From positions 1 to 64,000 of the forward strand of contig NZ_JAAOIV010000009.1 in the NCBI RefSeq assembly GCF_011440275.1: a DNA stretch of 64,000 nt, read 5' to 3'. Positions 57,410 through 64,000 of this stretch are shown here, one piece after another. Position 1 is the stretch's first letter. Every line of letters begins with the position of its first letter. The notes beneath the pieces were generated by a model. The model worked only from the letters and a program-made list of their open reading frames with translations, made no database searches and had not been told where the DNA came from. The position numbers were made by a program, and so were the translations under genes. Origin of the DNA: Metallococcus carri. Lineage in GTDB: Bacteria > Actinomycetota > Actinomycetes > Actinomycetales > Dermatophilaceae.

Positions 57410-57452
57410 CTCACCGGCGGCGCCTCAGCCGCCGCTAGCTCGCCATACCTGC
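57410..57452. repeat. 43-bp direct repeat, right copy
   Basis: Identical to 56612-56654. It covers the 3' end and stop of the GT4 gene (stop at 57425-57427), so duplication left both flanking genes with intact 3' ends. Confidence 0.95.
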
Positions 57453-58546
57453 TCGACCTCCTCACGCAGGGCGGCAGCGAAGGCCTCCTCGCTGAACCGG
57501 TCGGCATGCCGGCGCACCCGGTCCCGGTCCCAGCGATGCTCCAGGTTGGTGACGACCGCGGCGCGGATGCCCTCGGCGTTGGGCTGCTCGAAGAAGCTGC
57601 CGTTGACCCCGTCGACCACCGTGTCGAGATAGCCGCCCGCGCGCAACGCGAGGGTCGGGACGCCAAAAGCGTTGCCCTCCAACGGAGTCAGCCCGAAATC
57701 CTCGAACGATGTCGCGATGACGGCGGCGGCTTCGGCATACGCCCAGCGCAGTTGCGCGTCACTGATGCCACTGAGGATGCGCACATTGCCGGGTAGGTCC
57801 GCCCGCAGGCGCGCTTCGAGCGGGCCGCGCCCGACCACGAGCAAGCGCTGGCCGGGCAGATCGCGGAAGGCGGCGATCGCTTCGGGGACGTTCTTGTAGG
57901 GCAGCAGCCGCGAGACCAGCAGGTGGTGACGTATGCCGGGATCGCCCCAGCCGTTGAGTTCGGCGATCGGGGCGCGCGGTGCGCTGGCGTCGATGCTGTG
58001 CGGCGGGTGGACGATCGTGGCGTCGCGACCGTATGCCGTCTTGATCCGGTCGCGCACGACCGTCGAGTTGGCGAGATAGCGGGCCGGCCGGCGCGCGGCT
58101 TGCTGGTCCCAGTGCAGCAGCGCGGGGTGCATGGCGCGCAGCGCGGGGCGCACCCAGCCGGGTTGTTCGCCGAGATATTGGTCGGCCAGATAGAGCCACC
58201 GGGCCGGTGAGTGGCAGTAGGCGATCAGCCGGCCGTTGGTGCGGAAGCCGTGCGCCCAGCCCGAGGTCGAAGCGAGCACGACATCGGCGTCGATGTGGAC
58301 GGCCGAGGAAGCCGCCGGAAGCAGCGGCAACGCGAAGCGATGCCGCTGCCGCAGGGTGCGAATTCGGTTGAGCGGGCTGGGTTTCACCGGCAGGTCACGA
58401 AACTCGGGGAAGGTCAGCTCCGGCTCGTAGAGCGTGGTGTAGATCGGTGCTCCCGGGAAGGCCCGCGCCATCGACAGCACGACGCGTTCGGCACCGCCGA
58501 GCTGGGTGAGGTAGTCGTGAGCGATCGCGACCCGCGGCCCCGTCAT
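57425..58546 (-). CDS. GT4-family glycosyltransferase
   Basis: The 373-residue GT-B enzyme starts RVAIAHDYLTQLGGAERVVLSM, typical of GT4 transferases of exopolysaccharide loci. The donor-site segment is LLVVGRGPLEARLRADLPGNVRILSG and the EX7E-type motif is TSFEDFGLTPLEGNAFGVPTLAL. ATGA overlap with the gene upstream couples the three-gene minus-strand operon (59556-, 58543-, 57425-). The sugar is unknown. Confidence 0.9.
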   Translation of the reverse strand: MTGPRVAIAHDYLTQLGGAERVVLSMARAFPGAPIYTTLYEPELTFPEFRDLPVKPSPLNRIRTLRQRHRFALPLLPAASSAVHIDADVVLASTSGWAHGFRTNGRLIAYCHSPARWLYLADQYLGEQPGWVRPALRAMHPALLHWDQQAARRPARYLANSTVVRDRIKTAYGRDATIVHPPHSIDASAPRAPIAELNGWGDPGIRHHLLVSRLLPYKNVPEAIAAFRDLPGQRLLVVGRGPLEARLRADLPGNVRILSGISDAQLRWAYAEAAAVIATSFEDFGLTPLEGNAFGVPTLALRAGGYLDTVVDGVNGSFFEQPNAEGIRAAVVTNLEHRWDRDRVRRHADRFSEEAFAAALREEVEQVWRASGG

Positions 58547-59559
58547 ACCGTCTCCAGGATGCGGGCGACGGTCGCGGCCGGCGCCTGCTCGGGCATCGGC
58601 CAGGCCGGCGTCGGGTCGCTCCCCCACCTGGACAGGCCATAGCGGTCCCAGAAGTCGCGCACCCAGCCCGGCGGATCGGGGTGGGTCACCCAGGCGGGCA
58701 GGCCGCGCTGCGCAGCCTCGACGGTGCCGGTCGAGAAGATCGACACGACCGGGCGGCCGAGCTCGGCCAGGTCGCGTCCCGACTGCTCGAAGGTGATGCC
58801 GCCGGCCCGCATCGCGCGATGCAGCGCTCGGGAGACGACATCGGCCTCGTTGGGATGGGGTCGATAGTCGGCGTCTTCGCGGCGGCAGAACTCCCAATAG
58901 GTCCGCAGCGTCTGCGATCGCGGCAGCTCTTCACCGTGCAGTTGGCCGAGCATGAGCAACCGATCCCCCTTCGCCGTCGCCGGTGGCAATTGCGTTGTCC
59001 GCCACAGCAGTTCAGAGCCGACCACCGTGGCGGTGACGGACGGACGACCGGCGGTCCAGTAGCCCGCGTCGGCTTCGGTCCAGGCGAGCACGAGGTCGCC
59101 ATCGGCCGCGGGCGGCGACCACGGGGTGAGCAGACCGTGTTGCGCAACCACGAAGGGGATGTCGCGCGCGGTCGCCCAGGGCTTCACCGATCCACTGAGT
59201 GCGAGGAAGGAGCCCAGCGAGAGCACGCCGCGGATGCTCGTCGGGAGCTGCTGCGGCCCGGTCCACGTCTGCTCGGTCCAAGCCCCGTCGAGCTCCGGGT
59301 CATCGACTGTCAGCACCGCGGTGCGGGCCAGGTCGAGATGAGCGAGCGGGGCGTGCACCGCGGCCCGGTGGCTGGAGGTCAGCTTGTCCAGGACGACGAG
59401 GATCGTCGGATCACCTTGTGGCAGAAGCAGTTTCGCCACCTGCGGCACTCGCGGCTTCAGTCGGCCCCGTGCGGCGCGCAGCGCACGCTCGGCCCGCCGG
59501 TGGCCGCCCGTCCAGCGCTGCCAGTCCTCCACGCTGGTGAACCGCAATCCCCCGGTCAT
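58543..59559 (-). CDS. Putative transferase of surface polysaccharide synthesis (sialyl/polysialyltransferase-like fold)
   Basis: The 338-residue protein has no clear GT4/GT2 motif. It contains IPFVVAQHGLLTPWSPPA, DYRPHPNEADVVS and VVSIFSTGTVEAAQRGLPAWV; a His-Pro and a Ser-x-Phe-Ser-Thr-Gly...Glu-Ala pattern of this kind is seen in GT-B-like sialyl-, polysialyl- and CDP-glycerol transferases. NeuA/NeuB genes lie nearby, so transfer of a CMP-activated nonulosonic acid is an attractive guess. ATGA overlaps on both ends. Assignment is inference. Confidence 0.55.
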   Translation of the reverse strand: MTGGLRFTSVEDWQRWTGGHRRAERALRAARGRLKPRVPQVAKLLLPQGDPTILVVLDKLTSSHRAAVHAPLAHLDLARTAVLTVDDPELDGAWTEQTWTGPQQLPTSIRGVLSLGSFLALSGSVKPWATARDIPFVVAQHGLLTPWSPPAADGDLVLAWTEADAGYWTAGRPSVTATVVGSELLWRTTQLPPATAKGDRLLMLGQLHGEELPRSQTLRTYWEFCRREDADYRPHPNEADVVSRALHRAMRAGGITFEQSGRDLAELGRPVVSIFSTGTVEAAQRGLPAWVTHPDPPGWVRDFWDRYGLSRWGSDPTPAWPMPEQAPAATVARILETV

Positions 59560-60488
59560 TCCTGCAACCCCTCCCCGATCGCCGGCTCGGACCGCCGGCG
59601 AGTCAACGCCCGGATGTCACCCTCCCAGAGCCCGAGGCCGACACCGAGCCGGACCGCCACCGCGTGCCAATCCCGTTGTGCCCCAGGGCGGCGCCACATC
59701 AGCGCCCCGGCGGCTGCGGCGCGCGGCAGGTCGAGTCGCCAGGCCTGGCCGCGCAAGTGCGGGGAGGTGTCGCGCAGGCCGTGCCGGTCGCAGAGTTCGA
59801 TATGCCCGCGGCCGGCCAGCCGCGCCCGCCGGAAGCTGGATCGCAGGTCGGCACGCTGCCGGATGGCGATCCGCATCGCCGGTGCCCGGTGGATGAGGAA
59901 GCCGTGCTGCTGAGCGCGGACGGCGAAGTCGTTGTCCTCATTGCCCCGAACGAGGGAGGCGTCGAATCCGCCTATTGCACAATAGGTTTCGCGTCGGATC
60001 GCCAGGTTGCCCCCAAGCACAATCGGGTATGCCGTTGGCCCCGCCGCGCGCTGCAACCGCCCGCCCGGCAGGGAGTCGAGGCGGGTCCGCCATACCTGCT
60101 CGACGGTGGTGAACTCACGGTCGGCGAGGGTGACGTCCATCCCGCAGGCGAGCTCGACCTCGTCCAACGCGGCCGCACCGGCGGCGACCCAGTCCCGCGC
60201 AACGACGTCGTCGGCATCGCAGAAGAGCAGCCGCTCCCCCGACGACTTGGCTACTCCGACATTGCGGGCGTAGCCGGCGCCGGCGCGCGCGGTCGCTGCC
60301 ACCACCTGCAAACCCGGCACCCTAGCCTGCCACTGGGCGGCCAGGCCGGTGAGCGCGTCGCGCGAACGGTTGTCGACGAGCACGACCTCGAAGTCCGGCG
60401 CACCCTCCTGACGAGCGAGCGCTTCGAGCTGCAGCGGCAGCGTGGCGGTCGCGTCGTGGCAGGGCACGATCACGCTCACCTGGTGCAT
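59556..60488 (-). CDS. GT2-family glycosyltransferase
   Basis: The 310-residue protein has a GT-A fold start, QVSVIVPCHDATATLPLQLEAL, the DxD-type metal site in LLFCDADDVVARDWVAAG, and GGFDASLVRGNEDNDFAVRAQQHGFL as the acceptor/ED region. The C-terminal ~90 residues are basic and may touch the membrane. First gene of the three-gene minus-strand operon and divergent from the PIG-L gene. Confidence 0.9.
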   Translation of the reverse strand: MHQVSVIVPCHDATATLPLQLEALARQEGAPDFEVVLVDNRSRDALTGLAAQWQARVPGLQVVAATARAGAGYARNVGVAKSSGERLLFCDADDVVARDWVAAGAAALDEVELACGMDVTLADREFTTVEQVWRTRLDSLPGGRLQRAAGPTAYPIVLGGNLAIRRETYCAIGGFDASLVRGNEDNDFAVRAQQHGFLIHRAPAMRIAIRQRADLRSSFRRARLAGRGHIELCDRHGLRDTSPHLRGQAWRLDLPRAAAAGALMWRRPGAQRDWHAVAVRLGVGLGLWEGDIRALTRRRSEPAIGEGLQE

Positions 60489-60516
60489 CCTCGTCCTTTC
60501 TCCGCCACCGGCACCC

Positions 60517-60523
60517 TAGTATT
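60517..60523. promoter_or_regulatory. Overlapping divergent -10 boxes for GT2 and PIG-L genes
   Basis: TAGTAT on the plus strand (60517-60522) and AATACT on the minus strand (60518-60523) overlap almost fully. They give transcription starts about 18 bp apart in opposite directions, each with a 20-30 nt leader containing an SD. Confidence 0.45.
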
Positions 60524-60557
60524 CGAATCGCCCGCACACCGGCGGCTTGGAGGGGAC

Positions 60558-61472
60558 ATGGGGACGGTCGCGGATCTCGGCCTTGCCGACCGACCGGTGC
60601 TCGTGCTGTCACCCCACCTGGACGATGCCTGGCTGAGTGCCGCCGCGGTCCTGCAGTCGGTGCGGTGCGAGGTGTGGACGGTCTTCGCCGGCATCCCGCA
60701 GCCGCCGCGCCGCACCCGCTGGGACGAGGCGTCCGGTTTCGCCGACTCCTCCGAGACGATGGCGGCGCGACTGGAGGAGGACTCGCGTGCCTTCGCCGGC
60801 ACCGGCCTGATTGTGCGCCGGTTGCCCTATCTCGACGGCGCGTATGCCGACCGGGCTCACCGCCGGCGCGATCTTGCGGCCTTCCGGACCGAGCTGGCGG
60901 AGTGGCTCGCCACCAATCCGACGGGCGTTGTCGTGGCGCCAGCGGGGGCGGGCGTGCACGTGCAGCGTGCGGCCTGGGAGATCCTGCGCGAACGGTTCCG
61001 ACCCAGCACCCCGGCCACGGATCCGGACGAATCTGCCTCTCCCCCAACGGATTCGGGCTCCCCGTCCGGGCTGCGAGGGCGAACCGTCGGAGCGATCCGA
61101 TGGGCGATGCACGCCGACTACCAACGCCGGCGGCGCAAGGCCCAGCGAGCCGGCATGGCCGCCAATCCCGACCATCTGGACGTGCGCGACGCCGTGCTCG
61201 AGCTATGCACCCCCGGGCGGACCGTCGTCTGTTTCGAGGACCTGCCCTATCTGTGGCACGCCCGCGGCGCGCGCGAGATCGCCCGGCTAGCCCGGTCGCG
61301 CGGACTCACCGCCGAGGCGGTCGAGCTGCCCGTCGATGTCGCCGACAAGTTTCGCCACGTGCAGGCCTATGCCTCCCAGCTGCCCGCCCTCGATGAGCGC
61401 AACCGCCTGTCCCGCCGGGACGAATTCGCGCCGACCGAGACCTACTGGCTGGTGACCGGGGGCACGCCATGA
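60558..61472 (+). CDS. PIG-L family deacetylase
   Basis: The 304-residue protein has the LmbE/PIG-L metal motif as VLVLSPHLDDAWLSAAAVL (His-x-x-Asp-Asp), a second His site in AGAGVHVQRAAWEILRERF, and a Tyr-rich region around CFEDLPYLWHARGAREI. Such enzymes N-deacetylate sugars or related amides. GGAGGGG lies 2 nt before the ATG. It heads the PIG-L-neuA-neuB operon (ATGA overlaps), so it may deacetylate an amino-sugar or nonulosonic acid. Confidence 0.88.
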   Translation: MGTVADLGLADRPVLVLSPHLDDAWLSAAAVLQSVRCEVWTVFAGIPQPPRRTRWDEASGFADSSETMAARLEEDSRAFAGTGLIVRRLPYLDGAYADRAHRRRDLAAFRTELAEWLATNPTGVVVAPAGAGVHVQRAAWEILRERFRPSTPATDPDESASPPTDSGSPSGLRGRTVGAIRWAMHADYQRRRRKAQRAGMAANPDHLDVRDAVLELCTPGRTVVCFEDLPYLWHARGAREIARLARSRGLTAEAVELPVDVADKFRHVQAYASQLPALDERNRLSRRDEFAPTETYWLVTGGTP

Positions 61473-62137
61473 TCACTCCAGCGATCATCCCGGCCCGCGG
61501 TGGCTCGAAGGGCGTCCCTCGCAAAAACCTCAAGCCGCTCGGTGGCAAACCGCTGATCAGCTGGACCATCGAGCAAGTGCTGGCGACCGAGGGGCTGGTC
61601 CCCTATGTCTCGACCGAGGACGACGAAATCGCCGAGATTGCCGCGCACGCCGGCGCCCAGGTCATCCGCCGCCCCGACGATCTCGCCCAGGACACCACGG
61701 CCTCCGAGCCGGTGATCGGGCACGCGATCGCACAACTGCCGCAGCGCCCCGAGCGAGTGATGTTCCTGCAGGTCACCTCGCCGATCCGGTTGGAGGGGAC
61801 GCTCGCCCGCATGCTGCGGGAGTTCGACGAGAGCGGCGTGGACTCGATGGTCGGCGTCGTGCCCGCCGAGATCTTCCTCTGGCAGAAGGAGCCCGAGGTG
61901 AGGCCGCTTTATCCCTACACCGCCCGTCCGCGCCGCCAGGACATGGCGCCGGACCAACTGCGCTACCGCGAGACCGGATCGGCATACCTCACCCGCACCG
62001 ACATCTACGAACGCGAGCACAACCGGCTCGGCGGGCGGATCGGGCTGTTCGTGATGGATCCGGTCGAGGGTCTCGACATCGACACGGTCGAGGATTTCGC
62101 CCTGGCTGAGTTCCTGGTGCACCGGGGGCAACGATGA
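61469..62137 (+). CDS. neuA: Acylneuraminate cytidylyltransferase (CMP-sialate synthetase-like)
   Basis: The 222-residue nucleotidyltransferase starts ITPAIIPARGGSKGVPRKNLKPLGGKPLISW, the CTP-binding P-loop of CMP-NeuAc/CMP-KDO synthetases, with LQVTSPIRLEGTL and TGSAYLTRTDIY for sugar binding and DIDTVEDFALAEFL at the end. It activates a nonulosonic acid with CTP. Related nucleotidyltransferases with other sugars cannot be excluded, but pairing with neuB supports the call. Confidence 0.87.
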   Translation: MITPAIIPARGGSKGVPRKNLKPLGGKPLISWTIEQVLATEGLVPYVSTEDDEIAEIAAHAGAQVIRRPDDLAQDTTASEPVIGHAIAQLPQRPERVMFLQVTSPIRLEGTLARMLREFDESGVDSMVGVVPAEIFLWQKEPEVRPLYPYTARPRRQDMAPDQLRYRETGSAYLTRTDIYEREHNRLGGRIGLFVMDPVEGLDIDTVEDFALAEFLVHRGQR

Positions 62138-64000
62138 CCAGCATCGAGCGCCAGGTCCGCCCGTTCACCGTCCACGGCGAGGACTCGATCCTCACGGCAC
62201 TCACCAAGATCAACGACAACAAGGCCGGCATCGTCTTCTGCGTCGACGGGCACGGCATCCTGCAGGGCTCCTTCTCCGACGGCGACTTCCGGCGCTGGGT
62301 GACCACGCAATCGCCGATCGACCTCGACACCGCCGTCCTGGCTGCCGCCAACCGCAACCCGGTGAAGGTGGCCTTCGGTTCGGACACCGCGACAGTGCGA
62401 GCCGCCTTCCGGCCCGGCGTCGAGGTGGTGCCGCTGGTCGACGAGCGTGGCCATCTGGAGGCCATCGCTCGTCCGTCGACGCAGGAGATCCGGATCGGGC
62501 GGCATACGGTCGGTGACGGCCATCGCGCGCTGGTCATCGCCGAGATCGGCAACAACCACCAGGGCGATGTGGCGCTGGCCAAGCAACTCGTCGATCTGGC
62601 CAAGCGCGCCGGGGCGGACGCGGTGAAATTCCAGCTGCGCGACCTGAGCTCGCTCTACCGTCAGGGCGATGTGAGCGCGAGCGCCGGGGAGGACCTCGGC
62701 CCGCAATACACGATGAACCTGCTGGCGAAATACTCCTTCTCCCCCGAGCAAATGGTCGAGGTGCTGGACCACTGCCGGGCAGTCGATATCGACGCGTTCT
62801 GCACGCCCTGGGACGAGCCGTCGCTGCGGGTGCTGGCCGACTACGGCGTGCCCGCGCTGAAGATCGCGAGCGCCGACCTGACCAACCACCAATTGCTGCG
62901 GGCCTGCGCGGCCGAGCACCTGCCGCTGCTGGTCTCGACCGGTATGTCGACCGAGGACGAGATCGCCGCCAGCATCGAGGTGCTGCAACGCGCGGGAGCG
63001 CAATTCGTGCTGCTGCAATGCCAGTCGACCTATCCGGCGCCCTACAAGGATGTCCACCTGCGCTATATGGACCGGCTCGCCGAGCTGGGCTCCTGCCCGG
63101 TCGGATATTCCGGGCACGAGCGCGGCTTCCACGTGCCGGTCGCTGCCGTCGCCCGCGGCGCGCACGTCATCGAAAAGCATTTCACCATCGACAAGTCACT
63201 CGAAGGCAACGACCACCAGGTGTCGCTGCTGCCCGAGGAGTTCGCCGAGATGGTGCTGCGCATCCGCGATGTCGAGAGCGCCCTCGGCAGCGGCGAGGCC
63301 CGCACCGTGTCGACCGGCGAGCTGATGAACCGCGCCAATCTCGCCAAATCGCTGGTGGCCACCCGCGCGCTCGCCGAGGGCGACACCATCACGCGGGACG
63401 CCGTGGCGGTCAAGTCACCCGGTCGTGGCCTGCAGCCCAACCATCTGGAGGAGCTGCTCGGGCGGACGCTGCGTCGGCCGATCGCGGCCGGTGACTTCTT
63501 CTATCCGACCGATCTCACCGACACCGTCTCGCGGGGCCGCGCCTATGCCTTCCGCCGCCCGTGGGGTCTGCCGGTCCGTTACCACGACGCGCGGCGGCTG
63601 CTGGCCAATGGCGAGGCCAACCCCAACTTCCTGGAGTTCCACCTGTCCTACAAGGACGTCGAGATGGACGCCGACACCATCGGCCGCCTGCTCGGCGGCC
63701 GGTTCGAGGGGATCTTCCACACCGTGCACTGCCCCGATCTGTATGCCGGGGATTTCATCATCGACCTCGCCAGCGCCGACGACGCCACCTGGGAGCGCTC
63801 GATCGCCGAGGTGCAGCGGGTCATCGGCATCACCCGCGACCTCGGCCGATGGTTCGACACTCCACAGCCCCCGGTGGTCATCTGCACGATGGGCGGATTC
63901 ACCCGCGACGCGTTCATCGCCCCCGAGGACCGGCCGGCGCGCTACGCCCGGGTCGCGCAGGCGCTCGAACGGATCGACGAGTCCGGGGTGCGACTCACCG
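62134..64000 (+). CDS. neuB: NeuB-type nonulosonate synthase, multidomain, truncated by window end
   Basis: The frame is open from ATG 62134 (ATGA overlap with neuA) to the right edge (622 codons). Domains: CBS pair (~1-125, FTVHGEDSILTALTKINDNKAGIVFC), NeuB TIM barrel (~129-385; VIAEIGNNHQGDVALAKQLVD, AVKFQL, PALKIASADLTN, VGYSGHERG, VIEKHFTIDKSLEGNDHQVSL), SAF domain (~400-455; RSLVA-type KSLVATRALAEGDTI) and a C-terminal TIM-barrel sugar-isomerase-like domain (from ~465, VEMDADTIGRLLGGRFEGIFH). NeuB condenses PEP with an N-acyl-hexosamine derivative. The fused isomerase-like domain may supply or modify the sugar. Confidence 0.88.
   Translation, partial: MTSIERQVRPFTVHGEDSILTALTKINDNKAGIVFCVDGHGILQGSFSDGDFRRWVTTQSPIDLDTAVLAAANRNPVKVAFGSDTATVRAAFRPGVEVVPLVDERGHLEAIARPSTQEIRIGRHTVGDGHRALVIAEIGNNHQGDVALAKQLVDLAKRAGADAVKFQLRDLSSLYRQGDVSASAGEDLGPQYTMNLLAKYSFSPEQMVEVLDHCRAVDIDAFCTPWDEPSLRVLADYGVPALKIASADLTNHQLLRACAAEHLPLLVSTGMSTEDEIAASIEVLQRAGAQFVLLQCQSTYPAPYKDVHLRYMDRLAELGSCPVGYSGHERGFHVPVAAVARGAHVIEKHFTIDKSLEGNDHQVSLLPEEFAEMVLRIRDVESALGSGEARTVSTGELMNRANLAKSLVATRALAEGDTITRDAVAVKSPGRGLQPNHLEELLGRTLRRPIAAGDFFYPTDLTDTVSRGRAYAFRRPWGLPVRYHDARRLLANGEANPNFLEFHLSYKDVEMDADTIGRLLGGRFEGIFHTVHCPDLYAGDFIIDLASADDATWERSIAEVQRVIGITRDLGRWFDTPQPPVVICTMGGFTRDAFIAPEDRPARYARVAQALERIDESGVRLT

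Noticed and set aside
60510-60545. ATTCGAATCGCCCGC as a tRNA T-arm
   Set aside because: No acceptor stem, anticodon arm or CCA-compatible end can be drawn around it. I found no tRNA or rRNA gene in the window.

Overview
The window is chromosomal DNA from a very GC-rich actinobacterium. Start codons are often GTG, stops are almost all TGA, and ATGA/GTGA stop-start overlaps are common. Gene order recalls the Mycobacterium tuberculosis lpdA-deoD-pmmB-add-deoA-cdd-sdh-trpS neighbourhood. No rRNA marker is present; the gene set (nucleoside salvage, MoxR/DUF58, SpoIIM, class II PNP) and very frequent GTATGCCG octamers suggest Micrococcales, perhaps Dermacoccaceae/Dermatophilaceae. That placement is inference.

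Layout. 1-560: the 3' end of an IS3-family transposase, then repeat-rich non-coding DNA. 588-5384: a MoxR/CoxE-type VWA pair, a secreted membrane-anchored protein and a Ser/Thr kinase. 5462-11755: a Tat-exported protein, an aldo/keto reductase, a biotin carboxylase/BCCP protein, a TetR regulator, two small membrane proteins and LpdA. 11788-18920: purine nucleoside phosphorylase, phosphosugar mutase, deoxyribose-phosphate aldolase, two aldehyde dehydrogenase homologues (the second without a catalytic domain) and a uridine-kinase-like ATPase. 18917-26023: a tightly coupled membrane cluster (GlpQ-type membrane domain, DUF4129, DUF4350, MoxR, DUF58) followed by divergent SpoIIM and RDD genes. 26039-26741: a mosaic of tandem repeats with a pitch near 62 bp. 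26803-35955: nucleoside salvage and uptake (add, cupin, deoA, cdd and a BMP-type nucleoside ABC importer). 36077-42359: M20 amidohydrolase, a barstar/lipoprotein-barnase pair, methylmalonyl-CoA-mutase-type large subunit, a HicAB-like pair and a winged-helix/DUF559-like nuclease flanked on both sides by 63-bp tandem repeats. 42360-55000: a polytopic membrane protein, pyrD, a mannosyltransferase-like GT4, a pyruvyl-transferase family protein, sdhCAB, 2'-5' RNA ligase, trpS, a DeoR regulator and a HAD phosphatase. 55123-64000: a surface polysaccharide locus (BY-kinase, glycosyltransferases, PIG-L deacetylase, CMP-sialate synthetase and a multidomain NeuB running off the end), interrupted by a small insertion between 43-bp direct repeats.

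Functional picture. Nucleosides enter through the BMP/ABC system, are deaminated (Add, Cdd) and phosphorolysed (PNP, DeoA). Deoxyribose phosphate is split by DeoC, and acetaldehyde can be oxidised by the adjacent ALDH. The right end makes a surface glycan that probably contains a nonulosonic (sialic-like) acid.

The least-explained signals are: (i) the octamer GTATGCCG/CGGCATAC, about 55 times in 64 kb on both strands against about 2 expected; (ii) tandem arrays with ~62-64 bp pitch and 39-40 bp cores ending in short inverted repeats; (iii) the 43-bp direct repeats around a frameshifted NYN gene; (iv) widespread leaderless promoters, including a divergent pair with fused -10 boxes.
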